This document shows, piece after piece, positions 44,707-52,257 of a stretch of DNA of 64,000 nt. How positions within the stretch are numbered: position 1 is the stretch's first letter; each line of letters starts with the position of its first letter. A model generated the notes under the pieces. The model was not told the origin of the DNA and did no database searches. It was given only the letters and a program-made list of their open reading frames with translations. This DNA is from Salinicoccus halodurans. GTDB taxonomy: Bacteria > Bacillota > Bacilli > Staphylococcales > Salinicoccaceae. The stretch lies in contig NZ_FOTB01000003.1 in assembly GCF_900114445.1 (NCBI RefSeq), positions 186,001 to 250,000 on the forward strand, in the 5' to 3' direction. The translations under genes and the position numbers were made by a program.

Positions 44707-44735
44707 TTGACAAAACAATCTATACGCTATATACT
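44707..44735 (+). promoter_or_regulatory. Promoter of the DAHP synthase leader
   Basis: Consensus TTGACA (44707-44712), exact 17-base spacer, TATACT (44730-44735). Transcription should start near 44742, about 290 bases before the structural gene. Confidence 0.85.
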
Positions 44736-44769
44736 TACTCTCAACACATCCCAAAAGAGGCGATTATAT

Positions 44770-44823
44770 ATGTTACTCACTATACAACAACAACATAATC
44801 GATTTTACTTTAGCTATTTTTGA
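44770..44823 (+). CDS. Aromatic-rich leader peptide of the DAHP synthase operon
   Basis: A 17-codon ORF with an AAGAGG ribosome site nine bases upstream. The peptide is MLLTIQQQHNRFYFSYF; residues 12-17 are Phe-Tyr-Phe-Ser-Tyr-Phe, with codons TTT TAC TTT AGC TAT TTT directly before the stop. This is the classical architecture of an amino-acid-sensing attenuator peptide for Phe and Tyr. It sits between a consensus promoter and a set of alternative RNA stems that end in a terminator ahead of the gene for the first enzyme of aromatic synthesis. Confidence 0.7.
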   Translation: MLLTIQQQHNRFYFSYF

Positions 44824-44826
44824 TAC

Positions 44827-45006
44827 CGTTTGTACCCATCACATGCGTACAAACGTAAAACGAACCTTTTATGTTTGTATCAAGTGATGGCTAAAGCATT
44901 TTGTGATGTCTAGCCATTTATCCTAAATAAGTGGCTAGAGAACCTGTATATTATTTTATAAACTTCACCGCCACTTATTTAAGATATAAGTGGCGGTTTT
45001 ATTTTT
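44827..45006 (+). promoter_or_regulatory. Attenuator with alternative stems before DAHP synthase
   Basis: CGTTTGTAC/GTACAAACG (44827-44835, 44847-44855) is a perfect hairpin just after the leader stop. TGGCTA (44888-44893) can pair with TAGCCA (44911-44916). CTAGCCATTTAT (44910-44921) can instead pair with ATAAGTGGCTAG (44927-44938). AAATAAGTGGC (44925-44935) is perfectly complementary to GCCACTTATTT (44970-44980), forming an antiterminator. The terminator is CCGCCACTTAT/ATAAGTGGCGG (44968-44978, 44986-44996) with a T run. The stems are mutually exclusive, as an attenuator needs. Confidence 0.75.
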
Positions 45007-45034
45007 ATCAAAATTCAATGGGAGGTTTTATTTT

Positions 45035-46072
45035 ATGATTATTCACGTAAAGCAGGACGCAAAGGAACAGGAAATCCAGGAACTGACGACAAATATTAAG
45101 GAGGCAGGTTTCGAGGTGCACCGTTCGGACGGCAGGAACCGCACAATCATCGGATTGATCGGGGACACTTCGAAAATTACAGAAAACGATATGAAAAGAT
45201 TCCAGGTCGTAGAGGATGCCCACCGCATTTCAGCACCATACAAAAAGGCGAACCGTCATTTCCACGAAGATGACAGCATCATCGATATCGACGGTGTCAA
45301 AGTAGGCGCCGAGAATTTCATGGTGTGTGCAGGTCCGTGTTCAGTTGAAAATGAAGAAGATACAGTAGCGCTTGCGAAACGCCTGAAAGCTGCCGGAGCC
45401 AATACTCTGAGAGGCGGTGCGTTCAAGCCGAGAACTTCCCCTTATGCTTTCCAGGGACTTGGTGTTGAAGGGCTCCGCATTCTGCAGACTGCAAAGAAGG
45501 AAACAGGTCTGCCTGTAGTATCTGAGCTGATGTCCACAGATTACCTCGATGAGTTCGTAGAGATGGTGGATGTCATCCAGGTGGGTGCACGCAATATGCA
45601 AAACTTCGATCTGTTGAAAGCGATCGGTAAAACGAACAAACCAGTACTATTGAAACGTGGTATGTCTGCAACAATGAAAGAATGGTTGATGTCTGCCGAG
45701 TACGTTATGGCAGGAGGGAATGAGAACGTCATTTTCTGTGAACGTGGTATCCGTACTTTTGAAACTGCAACACGTAATACACTTGATTTGCAGACCGTGC
45801 CGGTTATTCAAAAAGAATCACATCTTCCGATCGTGATTGATCCTTCCCATGCTGCAGGAATCAGACACATCATCCCTTCTATGGCGAAAGCGGCAGTGAT
45901 GTCAGGAGCAAACGGTCTTCAGATTGAAGTACACCAGGACCCTGAAAATGCATGGAGTGACGGACAGCAGTGTCTGACACCGGATGAATTCGATGAGTTG
46001 ATGACAACAATCAATATGCTGCTTGAAATTGAGAAGAAAACGACGGGCATGGAAGCGATCGTTCAGAAATAA
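45035..46072 (+). CDS. aroF: 3-deoxy-7-phosphoheptulonate synthase (DAHP synthase, type I-beta)
   Basis: First step of the shikimate pathway, condensing phosphoenolpyruvate with erythrose 4-phosphate; 345 residues. An N-terminal ferredoxin-like domain (about 1-75, IIHVKQDAKEQEIQELTTNIKEAGF) precedes the barrel, as in Thermotoga-type enzymes where it mediates Phe/Tyr feedback. Barrel motifs: CAGPCSVENEE (metal Cys), RGGAFKPRTSPYAFQG, QVGARNMQN, VLLKRGMSAT, VIDPSHAAGIR, EVHQDPENAWSDG. ATG 45035 follows GGGAGG by nine bases. A chorismate mutase gene follows, and the upstream leader suggests Phe/Tyr-controlled transcription. Confidence 0.95.
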   Translation: MIIHVKQDAKEQEIQELTTNIKEAGFEVHRSDGRNRTIIGLIGDTSKITENDMKRFQVVEDAHRISAPYKKANRHFHEDDSIIDIDGVKVGAENFMVCAGPCSVENEEDTVALAKRLKAAGANTLRGGAFKPRTSPYAFQGLGVEGLRILQTAKKETGLPVVSELMSTDYLDEFVEMVDVIQVGARNMQNFDLLKAIGKTNKPVLLKRGMSATMKEWLMSAEYVMAGGNENVIFCERGIRTFETATRNTLDLQTVPVIQKESHLPIVIDPSHAAGIRHIIPSMAKAAVMSGANGLQIEVHQDPENAWSDGQQCLTPDEFDELMTTINMLLEIEKKTTGMEAIVQK

Positions 46073-46089
46073 TTAAAGAAGGGCTGCCA

Positions 46090-46386
46090 ATGGACTCGCA
46101 TGAAAAACTAAGAAACAGGATTGACGAAATTGATTATGAACTTGTGAAACTGTTTGAGGCAAGGATGGAAGTGACTGCCGGTATTGCTGAATATAAGCAG
46201 AAAAATAATATCCCTATTTTTGATGAAGCAAGAGAAGAAGAAGTCGTTAACAAAAATGTGGGAAGACTAAACGATGAAACTTTGGAGCGGCATGCGGCCT
46301 CGTTTTTCAGGCATCTAATGGCACTCTCCAGAAAACGTCAGCATGAAAATCTCAAAAATCACAAATCTCCCATTAATAACATATAG
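46090..46386 (+). CDS. aroQ: Chorismate mutase (AroQ class)
   Basis: Converts chorismate to prephenate; all-helical AroQ fold of 98 residues. LRNRIDEIDYELVKLFEARMEVTAGIAEYKQKN supplies the conserved Arg, Asp and Lys of helix 1, and FDEAREEEVV the later Arg/Glu pair. It starts 17 bp after the DAHP synthase gene with a GAAGGG ribosome site, so the two enzymes are separate here rather than fused as in B. subtilis AroA. A terminator follows. Confidence 0.92.
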   Translation: MDSHEKLRNRIDEIDYELVKLFEARMEVTAGIAEYKQKNNIPIFDEAREEEVVNKNVGRLNDETLERHAASFFRHLMALSRKRQHENLKNHKSPINNI

Positions 46387-46391
46387 TGATG

Positions 46392-46425
46392 ATGAAGCCG
46401 GGCGGAAGCGTCCGGCTTCATTTTT
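46392..46425 (+). terminator. Terminator of the aroF-aroQ operon
   Basis: ATGAAGCCGG/CCGGCTTCAT stem followed by five T. Confidence 0.88.
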
Positions 46426-46445
46426 ACATAAAATAAACACCGCCA

Positions 46446-47378
46446 TCATCGGCAGTGTTTATCATTTTTCATATCCTCAAGATTATAATACGTATTTTGA
46501 TATGTTTCATTTATCCAGTTGTTGAATAGGATGTGCCCGTGGCTTTTCCAGTTGAAAACCGGAGGATTTGAAGAGTTATCACCCGGGAAATAATTATGGG
46601 GTATATCTATATGCTGTCCGGTTGATACATCACGGTCATATTCTTTCTTCAAAGTATCCCGTTCATACTCAAGGTGGCCGAAAATGAATAAATCTCTTCT
46701 GTCTTTGGAAGCAATGAGATCAGGTCCGAACTCGGGATGTTCCGTAAGGATATCGAGTTCGTCAGTTTTCTTCAATCCTTCAATATCGACTGTTGTATGC
46801 CGGGATTGAGGAACACTGTAAATATCATCGAACCCCCGGAGAAGCGGGTGTTCCGCGTATAAGTTCTCATATTCGAAAATGCCGAATAGTTTACTTGGAA
46901 GTTCCATTTTCCTGATGCCAAAATAATGGTTCAGTGCAAATTGAGCACCCCAGCAGATGAAAAACCTCGAATATACATGGGTCTGGGCCCAGTTGATGAT
47001 GTTCTTCAGTTCTTCGATGTAATCGACCTGCTCGTAATCCAGTTTTTCGACCGGCGCACCGGTGACGATCATCCCATCGAACCTCTGCTCTTTAATCTCC
47101 TCAAACGAATTGTAGTATTTCTGCAGATGACTTGTTGGTGTATTCCGGCTGTGATGTGATGACATGTATAAAAATTCTACATCGATTTGAAGCGGGGTGT
47201 TGCCCAAAAGACGGAGGAGATGGAGTTCAGTCTCCTCCTTTTTAGGCATAAGGTTTAATATGAGCATCCGGAGCGGCCGGATGTCCTGGGTGTGCGCTCT
47301 GGAGGCGCCGATGGTATATACATCTTCTTTTTTGAGGAGTTCCCTTACAGGGAGTCCTTCGATGACTTTAATTGGCAT
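46446..47378 (-). CDS. metA: Homoserine O-acetyltransferase (MetA family)
   Basis: Activates homoserine for methionine synthesis; 310 residues. The catalytic Cys142 is in FICWGAQ. Residue 111, which decides acyl-CoA choice in this family, is Glu (TGAPVEKL), the acetyl-CoA type, whereas E. coli MetA has Gly and uses succinyl-CoA. The product O-acetylhomoserine is exactly the substrate of the MetY encoded just upstream on this strand. The start ATG abuts the metY stop, so translation is coupled; the ribosome site is weak. Confidence 0.93.
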   Translation of the reverse strand: MPIKVIEGLPVRELLKKEDVYTIGASRAHTQDIRPLRMLILNLMPKKEETELHLLRLLGNTPLQIDVEFLYMSSHHSRNTPTSHLQKYYNSFEEIKEQRFDGMIVTGAPVEKLDYEQVDYIEELKNIINWAQTHVYSRFFICWGAQFALNHYFGIRKMELPSKLFGIFEYENLYAEHPLLRGFDDIYSVPQSRHTTVDIEGLKKTDELDILTEHPEFGPDLIASKDRRDLFIFGHLEYERDTLKKEYDRDVSTGQHIDIPHNYFPGDNSSNPPVFNWKSHGHILFNNWINETYQNTYYNLEDMKNDKHCR

Positions 47379-48656
47379 TTATATCGCGTCCAGACCCTTT
47401 TTAAGGTCATCCAGAATGTCATCAATGTGTTCCAGGCCGACAGACAGACGGATTGTCTCAGGTTTTACGCCGCCCTTGAGCTGTTCTTCTTCACTCAACT
47501 GTGAATGAGTGGTGGAAGCAGGGTGGATTACCAATGATTTAGCGTCACCCACATTGGCGAGGAGGGAGAAGAGCTCAAGGGATTCTATGAATTTTATACC
47601 GGCGTCATATCCTCCGGTAACACCAAAGGTGAAGACCGCTCCGGCACCATTAGGAAGGTATTCTTTTTGCAGTGCATGGTAGGGGCTGGATGGGAGCCCG
47701 GCGTAATCCACCCATTCTACTTTTTCATGACGTTCTAAGAACTCGGCAACTTTCTGTGAATTTTCAACGTGTCGTTCCATGCGCAGCGATAGTGTTTCGA
47801 TGCCCTGGGTGAGAAGGAAAGCGTTGAATGGTGAGATAGCGGCGCCTGTATCGCGCAGTAATGTGGTTCTGATTTTGAATGCAAGTGCTGCTGCACCGAA
47901 TGCTTCTGTGAATACAAGTCCATGATAGGATGGATCGGGTTCAGTAAGGCCGGGGAATTTGCCGTTATTCCAATCAAAGTTACCGCCGTCGACAATGATT
48001 CCCCCGATTGATGTACCATGTCCGCCAAGGAATTTAGTCGCAGAATGCACGACGACATGGGCACCATGTTCAATCGGGCGGCAGAGATAAGGGGTTGCAA
48101 ATGTGTTATCCACGATTAGGATAATACCGTTATCATTGGCGATTTTGGCGAGTACTTTAATATCTTCAACATTACCTTCGGGGTTCCCGATTGTTTCTAT
48201 GAATACGGCTTTGGTATTTTCTTTTATTTCTCTTGAAACATTCTCGGGGTCTTCAGTATCCACGAGTGTTGCCTCGATGCCGAATTTTTTGAATGTGTGT
48301 GTGAACAGGGTGTGCGTACCGCCGTAGAGGCTCGATGCTGAGATAATATGATCTCCGGCATTGGCAACTGCCTGCACTGCATATGTGATTGCGGCCATAC
48401 CTGAAGCTACTGCGAGGCCGGCAACTCCGCCTTCGAGTTCGGCAACCCTCACTTCAAGCGCGTTTGTCGTCGGATTCATCAGGCGTGTATAGATATTGCC
48501 TACATCTTTTAAACCGAAAAGATCAGCAGCATGTTTGGCATCATCAAAAGCATAGGATGTAGTCTGATAGATTGGAAGAGCACGCGAGTTCGTAGTGGGA
48601 TCCACTTCCTGTCCGGAATGCAGTTGCTTAGTTTCAAAACGGAATTCTTCAGTCAT
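47379..48656 (-). CDS. metY: O-acetylhomoserine sulfhydrylase
   Basis: PLP enzyme making homocysteine directly from O-acetylhomoserine and sulfide; 425 residues, longer than MetI/MetC as usual for MetY. Motifs: TKQLHSGQEVDPTTNSRALPIYQTTSY (N-terminus), NIYTRLMNPTTNALE, SGMAAITYAVQ, SSLYGGTHTLF, PLP lysine in HSATKFLGGHGTSIGG, and SLVIHPASTTHSQL near the end. TGGAGG precedes the ATG. A SAM-I riboswitch lies upstream and metA downstream, forming a sulfide-based methionine operon. Confidence 0.94.
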   Translation of the reverse strand: MTEEFRFETKQLHSGQEVDPTTNSRALPIYQTTSYAFDDAKHAADLFGLKDVGNIYTRLMNPTTNALEVRVAELEGGVAGLAVASGMAAITYAVQAVANAGDHIISASSLYGGTHTLFTHTFKKFGIEATLVDTEDPENVSREIKENTKAVFIETIGNPEGNVEDIKVLAKIANDNGIILIVDNTFATPYLCRPIEHGAHVVVHSATKFLGGHGTSIGGIIVDGGNFDWNNGKFPGLTEPDPSYHGLVFTEAFGAAALAFKIRTTLLRDTGAAISPFNAFLLTQGIETLSLRMERHVENSQKVAEFLERHEKVEWVDYAGLPSSPYHALQKEYLPNGAGAVFTFGVTGGYDAGIKFIESLELFSLLANVGDAKSLVIHPASTTHSQLSEEEQLKGGVKPETIRLSVGLEHIDDILDDLKKGLDAI

Positions 48657-48684
48657 TTTAACGCCTCCATTAATTTTAAATAAT

Positions 48685-48820
48685 AAAAAAGAGCCTTCCT
48701 TATGTAAGATAAGGAGACTCTCGTTTCACTCATCTATCAGGAAAAACCTGCTGGATTTAGCACCTTACCAAAAAGGTTGCCGGGTTTCAAAGGGCCAGTC
48801 CCTCCACCACTCTGGATAAG
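48685..48820 (-). promoter_or_regulatory. SAM-I (S-box) riboswitch
   Basis: On the minus strand from 48820: CTTATCCAGAGTGGTGGAGG, then ACTGGCCC, TTTGAAACCCGGCAACC, GGTGCTAAATCC and AGCAG, the invariant S-box core. It ends in terminator stem AGAGTCTCCTTAT/ATAAGGAAGGCTCT (48721-48709 with 48703-48690) and a T run. High S-adenosylmethionine should terminate metY-metA transcription. Confidence 0.95.
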
Positions 48821-48840
48821 TAATTATTTAATTGAATATC

Positions 48841-48869
48841 ATATTACTGATTTACATCTGATTTGTCAA
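48841..48869 (-). promoter_or_regulatory. Promoter of the metY-metA transcript
   Basis: On the minus strand TTGACA (48869-48864), 17-base spacer, TAATAT (48846-48841). Confidence 0.8.
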
Positions 48870-48922
48870 ACATTTTTAAAGATTTAGATAAACTATTAAT
48901 ATAGTGATGGAAGAGAGATATA

Positions 48923-49042
48923 ATGAAAAACCTGGATTTTGTAATCATCGTACTTATAATGATTGCTGTTGTCCTCTTCATGATCAGCCGTACTATTCTA
49001 AAAAAGACGGGGACTGCGGTTACAAGAGCCGGCCGGCTTTAG
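48923..49042 (+). CDS. Single-span membrane microprotein, 39 residues
   Basis: MKNLDFVIIVLIMIAVVL... is one transmembrane helix followed by a basic end (SRTILKKTGTAVTRAGRL), predicting N-out/C-in or signal-anchor topology. An AGAGAG ribosome site precedes the ATG. It is the first of three tightly spaced ORFs ending with the esterase gene. No known family. Confidence 0.5.
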   Translation: MKNLDFVIIVLIMIAVVLFMISRTILKKTGTAVTRAGRL

Positions 49043-49045
49043 GAA

Positions 49046-49195
49046 ATGACTCAAAAAGTTTTAAACTATGCTTATAAAGGTAAGGATAAGAATGAAACAA
49101 TAGAAAATCTGATGAAGGATTTTAACCTGGGAAAAAGTGAAGCGGAGTACCTTTACACCAGAGCGACGAAACAAAACAAGGAGGAAGAAGAATGA
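49046..49195 (+). CDS. Small hydrophilic protein, 49 residues
   Basis: MTQKVLNYAYKGKDKNETIE..., helical and charged, ending in EEEE. It starts three bases after the stop of the preceding microprotein and its TGA overlaps the esterase ATG (ATGA), so it is translationally linked to both. The IENLMKDFNLGKSEAEYLYTRA segment could be a small helix-turn-helix. No family recognised. Confidence 0.55.
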   Translation: MTQKVLNYAYKGKDKNETIENLMKDFNLGKSEAEYLYTRATKQNKEEEE

Positions 49196-49932
49196 AAATT
49201 ACACAGCCTGATCCGGTCTTGTTGGAGAATGGAGACAAAGCAGTAATCCTGCTGCATTCTTTTACTGGTACTACGAGAGATATGAAAGAGCTGGGTGAAT
49301 ACTTGAATTCAAATGGGTATACAGTGGCTATTCCAATATTCGAAGGACATGGGATGGGTCCGGATCCATTAGTTGAATCCGGGCCGGACGAATGGTGGAA
49401 TAACGTTGTTGAAAGCTATGAAATGCTTAAAGACAAGGGATATGAAAAGATATCGATAGGCGGTGTATCACTGGGCGGTATTTTATCCCTGAAAGCCGCA
49501 TATTCATTGGAAGACATCAATAGTGTCGTTGCAATGTCTGTGCCTCAGGGAAAAGATATCGAAGATCTTAATAAAAGGGTGGTATCCTATATAGAAAACT
49601 TCATGGAATTTGTCGGCAGAAGTGATGAAGAGATTGATGAAAAATTAAAAGAACTGGATGAAAAACCCATGGCAAGTCTCCCGGACTTCGAAGCATTGAT
49701 TGATGAAATCCACAGCAGGTTGGGGGATATTTCAGTGCCACTAGCTGTTAAATATGGCGGAAAAGACGCTGCTTTATACGAAGAAAGTGCAGATCATATA
49801 TATGAAGAGGTTGCATCGGAAGCGAAAGATATGAAAGTATATCCAAACACCGGACACCTTATGACAAAAGGGAAAGATAAAAAACTGCTTTTTAAAGATA
49901 TTTTACATTTCCTGGATTCTGTGAACACATAA
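49192..49932 (+). CDS. est: Carboxylesterase (Est30/YvaK type)
   Basis: Alpha/beta hydrolase of 246 residues. The nucleophile is Ser93 in GGVSLGG; the oxyanion region is LLHSFTGTTRDM; the acid lies in KYGGKDAALY and the catalytic His in TGHLMTKGKDKK. These match the Geobacillus Est30/B. subtilis YvaK short-chain esterases. AGGAGGAAGA precedes the ATG. In many Bacillales est lies between secG and rnr, but those genes are absent here. Two very small genes precede it instead. Confidence 0.9.
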   Translation: MKITQPDPVLLENGDKAVILLHSFTGTTRDMKELGEYLNSNGYTVAIPIFEGHGMGPDPLVESGPDEWWNNVVESYEMLKDKGYEKISIGGVSLGGILSLKAAYSLEDINSVVAMSVPQGKDIEDLNKRVVSYIENFMEFVGRSDEEIDEKLKELDEKPMASLPDFEALIDEIHSRLGDISVPLAVKYGGKDAALYEESADHIYEEVASEAKDMKVYPNTGHLMTKGKDKKLLFKDILHFLDSVNT

Positions 49933-49933
49933 T

Positions 49934-49958
49934 GCTGGCCTTCCCGCCAGCGTTTTTT
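49934..49958 (+). terminator. Terminator after est
   Basis: GCTGGC/GCCAGC stem followed by seven T. Confidence 0.85.
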
Positions 49959-50050
49959 TAATTCATATTTTCATGTTTGCCAGAAATAGTAAAGAAGTGT
50001 ACTATTAAGTTATTATTTCAAGAATTCTAAAATCATACGGAGTGGTTATT

Positions 50051-51127
50051 TTGGCGAATGTGAAAGATATCTTGAAGATAGGGTTCGCCTACACCGGCGT
50101 AGTGGTGGGTGCAGGTTTTTCTACAGGACAGGAGATACTCCAGTTCTTTACAAATAATGGTTTCATCAGTATTTTTGCTGTACTTTTATCAGGATTTCTT
50201 ATTCTGTTCACAGGTAAGTGGACAGCCGATGTCGGATATGATCTTGAGTCTGAATCCCATGTAGATTCCATCATGAACATATTTGGTCCTTTATTCGGGC
50301 GGCTCATCGATTACATATTGGTGTTTTTCCTGTATGGAGTAGCAGTCATCATGATTGCAGGTGCAGGATCGACATTTTATGAGAGTTTTGGCACGCCGCC
50401 ATGGCTGGGTGCAATTATATTGGTGATCGGCGTATACATTACTTTAAATTTGAACTTCAGCAAAATTGTAATCGCTTTAGGTGCGGTCACACCATACCTG
50501 CTTGGGGTTGTCATTATTATTTCCCTTATCACATATTTCAATTCTTCAATGCCGTTGTCTGAAGCCGATCAGTTTGCAAAACCAGAGCTTACTGTTGAGG
50601 GTGCCTGGTGGTGGGACGCGATTACCTACAGTGGTTTCACCATTGCAGTTGCATTCAGTTTCCTGACCATGATGGGTTCAGACTCCAAATCCCGCAAAAT
50701 TGCCGGATACGGCGGGATTGCCGGGAGTGTCATCATCCTGGTATTGATGCTCCTGATCAATCTTGGTCTCCTCTCGAAGCTTGGAGAGGTCAATGAAGTT
50801 GCACTTCCCATGCTGTTGCTGGGAAATGAAATTCATCCTGCTTTAGGAGTGTTGCTGGGTATCGCAATGCTCCTTGTTATCTATAATACAGCTGTGGGGA
50901 TGTTATATCCATTCCTGATCAGGTTCTTTGCCCTTAAAAGCAAGGGCTACAATGTTTTGCTCCCCTTATCTTTGATTTTGGGCTATATCCTGAGTTTTGC
51001 CGGGTTTGCAGACCTGGTAGGAACAGTATATCCGGTCATGGGATATGTCGGATTGCTGTTAGGAGCAGGCTTGTTTATAAAATGGATTGCTTTGATGGGA
51101 AATCGGAAAAACCGGAAAAAAGTTTAA
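50051..51127 (+). CDS. YkvI-family membrane transporter
   Basis: Membrane protein of 358 residues with about ten helices, related to the YkvI proteins that belong to the APC/NSS-like transporter superfamily. The first helix contains GFAYTGVVVGAGFSTGQEILQFF, whose unwound Gly-rich stretch is typical of Na+-coupled carriers. Substrate unknown. TTG 50051 lies eight bases after GGAG; an earlier in-frame GTG overlaps the ribosome site itself. Confidence 0.8.
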   Translation: MANVKDILKIGFAYTGVVVGAGFSTGQEILQFFTNNGFISIFAVLLSGFLILFTGKWTADVGYDLESESHVDSIMNIFGPLFGRLIDYILVFFLYGVAVIMIAGAGSTFYESFGTPPWLGAIILVIGVYITLNLNFSKIVIALGAVTPYLLGVVIIISLITYFNSSMPLSEADQFAKPELTVEGAWWWDAITYSGFTIAVAFSFLTMMGSDSKSRKIAGYGGIAGSVIILVLMLLINLGLLSKLGEVNEVALPMLLLGNEIHPALGVLLGIAMLLVIYNTAVGMLYPFLIRFFALKSKGYNVLLPLSLILGYILSFAGFADLVGTVYPVMGYVGLLLGAGLFIKWIALMGNRKNRKKV

Positions 51128-51135
51128 TGAAGAAG

Positions 51136-51159
51136 AGGCGCACCCTTGGGGCTGCGCCT
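51136..51159. terminator. Terminator between converging genes
   Basis: AGGCGCA/TGCGCCT stem followed by TATTTTATG. Confidence 0.75.
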
Positions 51160-51674
51160 TATTTTATGATGACATTCATATTCTCCAAAACTTCGAGCGT
51201 TTTATCATGAAGATCTGCATTCGAGCTGCCGATGAGATTTCTATCAACAGTAATATTCGCCTGTGGAAATATGTTTTGTATCACCATTATATTGGCCAAT
51301 ATGCAGATATTGGTCTCAACTCCTATAAATTCAATGGTCCGATTTGTTTCCACTTCTTCTTTGTATTTCTCCTGGATCTTTTTTGACTGATCTGGTGGTA
51401 TACCATAAAAAGTTTTAACATACTCATCTCCATAGTCTTCGAGCAGTGCAAAAAACTCAGGATATATGGTTTCATCAAATTGAATGCTTTCGGTCGTCCT
51501 TTTTTCATGTTCGAATTCAGGATAGAGGTTCTTTGTGTAGATGACCGGTTCATTGACGGATATGGCTTTTTGTATACGTTGGGTAATCCCGTCTTTTATC
51601 TTCCTGGTCCATTTGCCGTAACTTGAGCCTGATGCATCAAAAGTGTCGTTCTGCAGATCTATAGCAATAAGCAT
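51159..51674 (-). CDS. Cysteine hydrolase, isochorismatase-like
   Basis: Protein of 171 residues. The Asp-Lys-Cys triad of the isochorismatase/nicotinamidase superfamily is visible: Asp in AIDLQNDTF at the N-terminus, Lys in YVKTFYGI near 85 and Cys in VETNICIL near 125. The substrate is unclear; nicotinamidase-specific metal residues are not obvious. ATG 51674 follows AGGAG at about 11 bases. Confidence 0.85.
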   Translation of the reverse strand: MLIAIDLQNDTFDASGSSYGKWTRKIKDGITQRIQKAISVNEPVIYTKNLYPEFEHEKRTTESIQFDETIYPEFFALLEDYGDEYVKTFYGIPPDQSKKIQEKYKEEVETNRTIEFIGVETNICILANIMVIQNIFPQANITVDRNLIGSSNADLHDKTLEVLENMNVIIK

Positions 51675-51726
51675 TTTATAAATCACTCCTATTTGTATGC
51701 ATTCTCTATATAAGATACCCGATACC

Positions 51727-51755
51727 TTGCATTGTTAAATAAAATATTTTATAAT
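51727..51755 (+). promoter_or_regulatory. Promoter of the guanidine riboswitch transcript
   Basis: TTGCAT (51727-51732), 17-base spacer, TATAAT (51750-51755). Confidence 0.7.
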
Positions 51756-51771
51756 ATAGACAAGTAAATAG

Positions 51772-51897
51772 CGAAAGCTTCCTAGGGTTCCGCTGCAAAT
51801 GCAGGTCAGGTCCAAGAGGAGGCGCATGACGATAACGTCATGACACGGAGGGACAAAAGCCTGGGAGAGAATAACATTCTCAACCCGGGCTTTTTTA
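51772..51897 (+). promoter_or_regulatory. Guanidine-I (ykkC) riboswitch
   Basis: Contains the conserved blocks CTAGGGTTCCG, CAGGTCCAAGAGG, ACACGGAGGGACAAAAGCC and TGGGAGA of the ykkC/yxkD motif. The 3' part forms terminator stem AAAAGCCTGGGAGAGAAT with ATTCTCAACCCGGGCTTTT and a T run (51855-51896). Guanidine binding should allow read-through into the SMR exporter genes that follow. Confidence 0.93.
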
Positions 51898-51918
51898 TAT
51901 TATTACGGAGGTTTTATT

Positions 51919-52255
51919 AATTAATATTCAATGGATTAAAGTTATTATTGCCAGTATTTTTGAGGTTGGCTGGGTAGTAGGTCTTACACATGCAGATGCG
52001 TGGCATGAATGGTTTTTTACTCTCATAGCGATATATGTCAGTTTTTACTTGATGATAAACGCCGGTAAATATCTGCCGGTCGGAACAGTGTACGCAGTTT
52101 TCGTCGGTCTGGGAGCGTTCGGTACAGTACTTTCTGAAATTGTGTTGTTCGGTGAGCCTTTCATGCCACTGAAAGTTGTATTGATTACACTGATACTCAT
52201 AGGTGTAATCGGTCTTAAAATGGTCACAGATGATAACGAAAGAGAGGTGCAGTAA
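51919..52255 (+). pseudogene. Guanidine exporter SMR subunit (YkkC/GdxC-like), frameshifted and without canonical start
   Basis: Conceptual protein of about 110 residues, a four-helix small multidrug resistance subunit: IQWIKVIIASIFEVGWVVGL (key Glu), THADAWHEW, LPVGTVYAVFVGLGAFGTVLSEIVLFGEP, IGVIGLKMVTDDN. The first part (51919-51957) and the rest (from 51962) are in different frames because of an extra T in a six-T run at 51956-51961; the first frame hits TGA. After the strong ACGGAGG ribosome site the only start candidate is ATT at 51919. It resembles B. subtilis YkkC, which needs YkkD for guanidine export. Either a real lesion or a homopolymer sequencing error plus a rare start. Confidence 0.75.
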
Positions 52256-52257
52256 TC

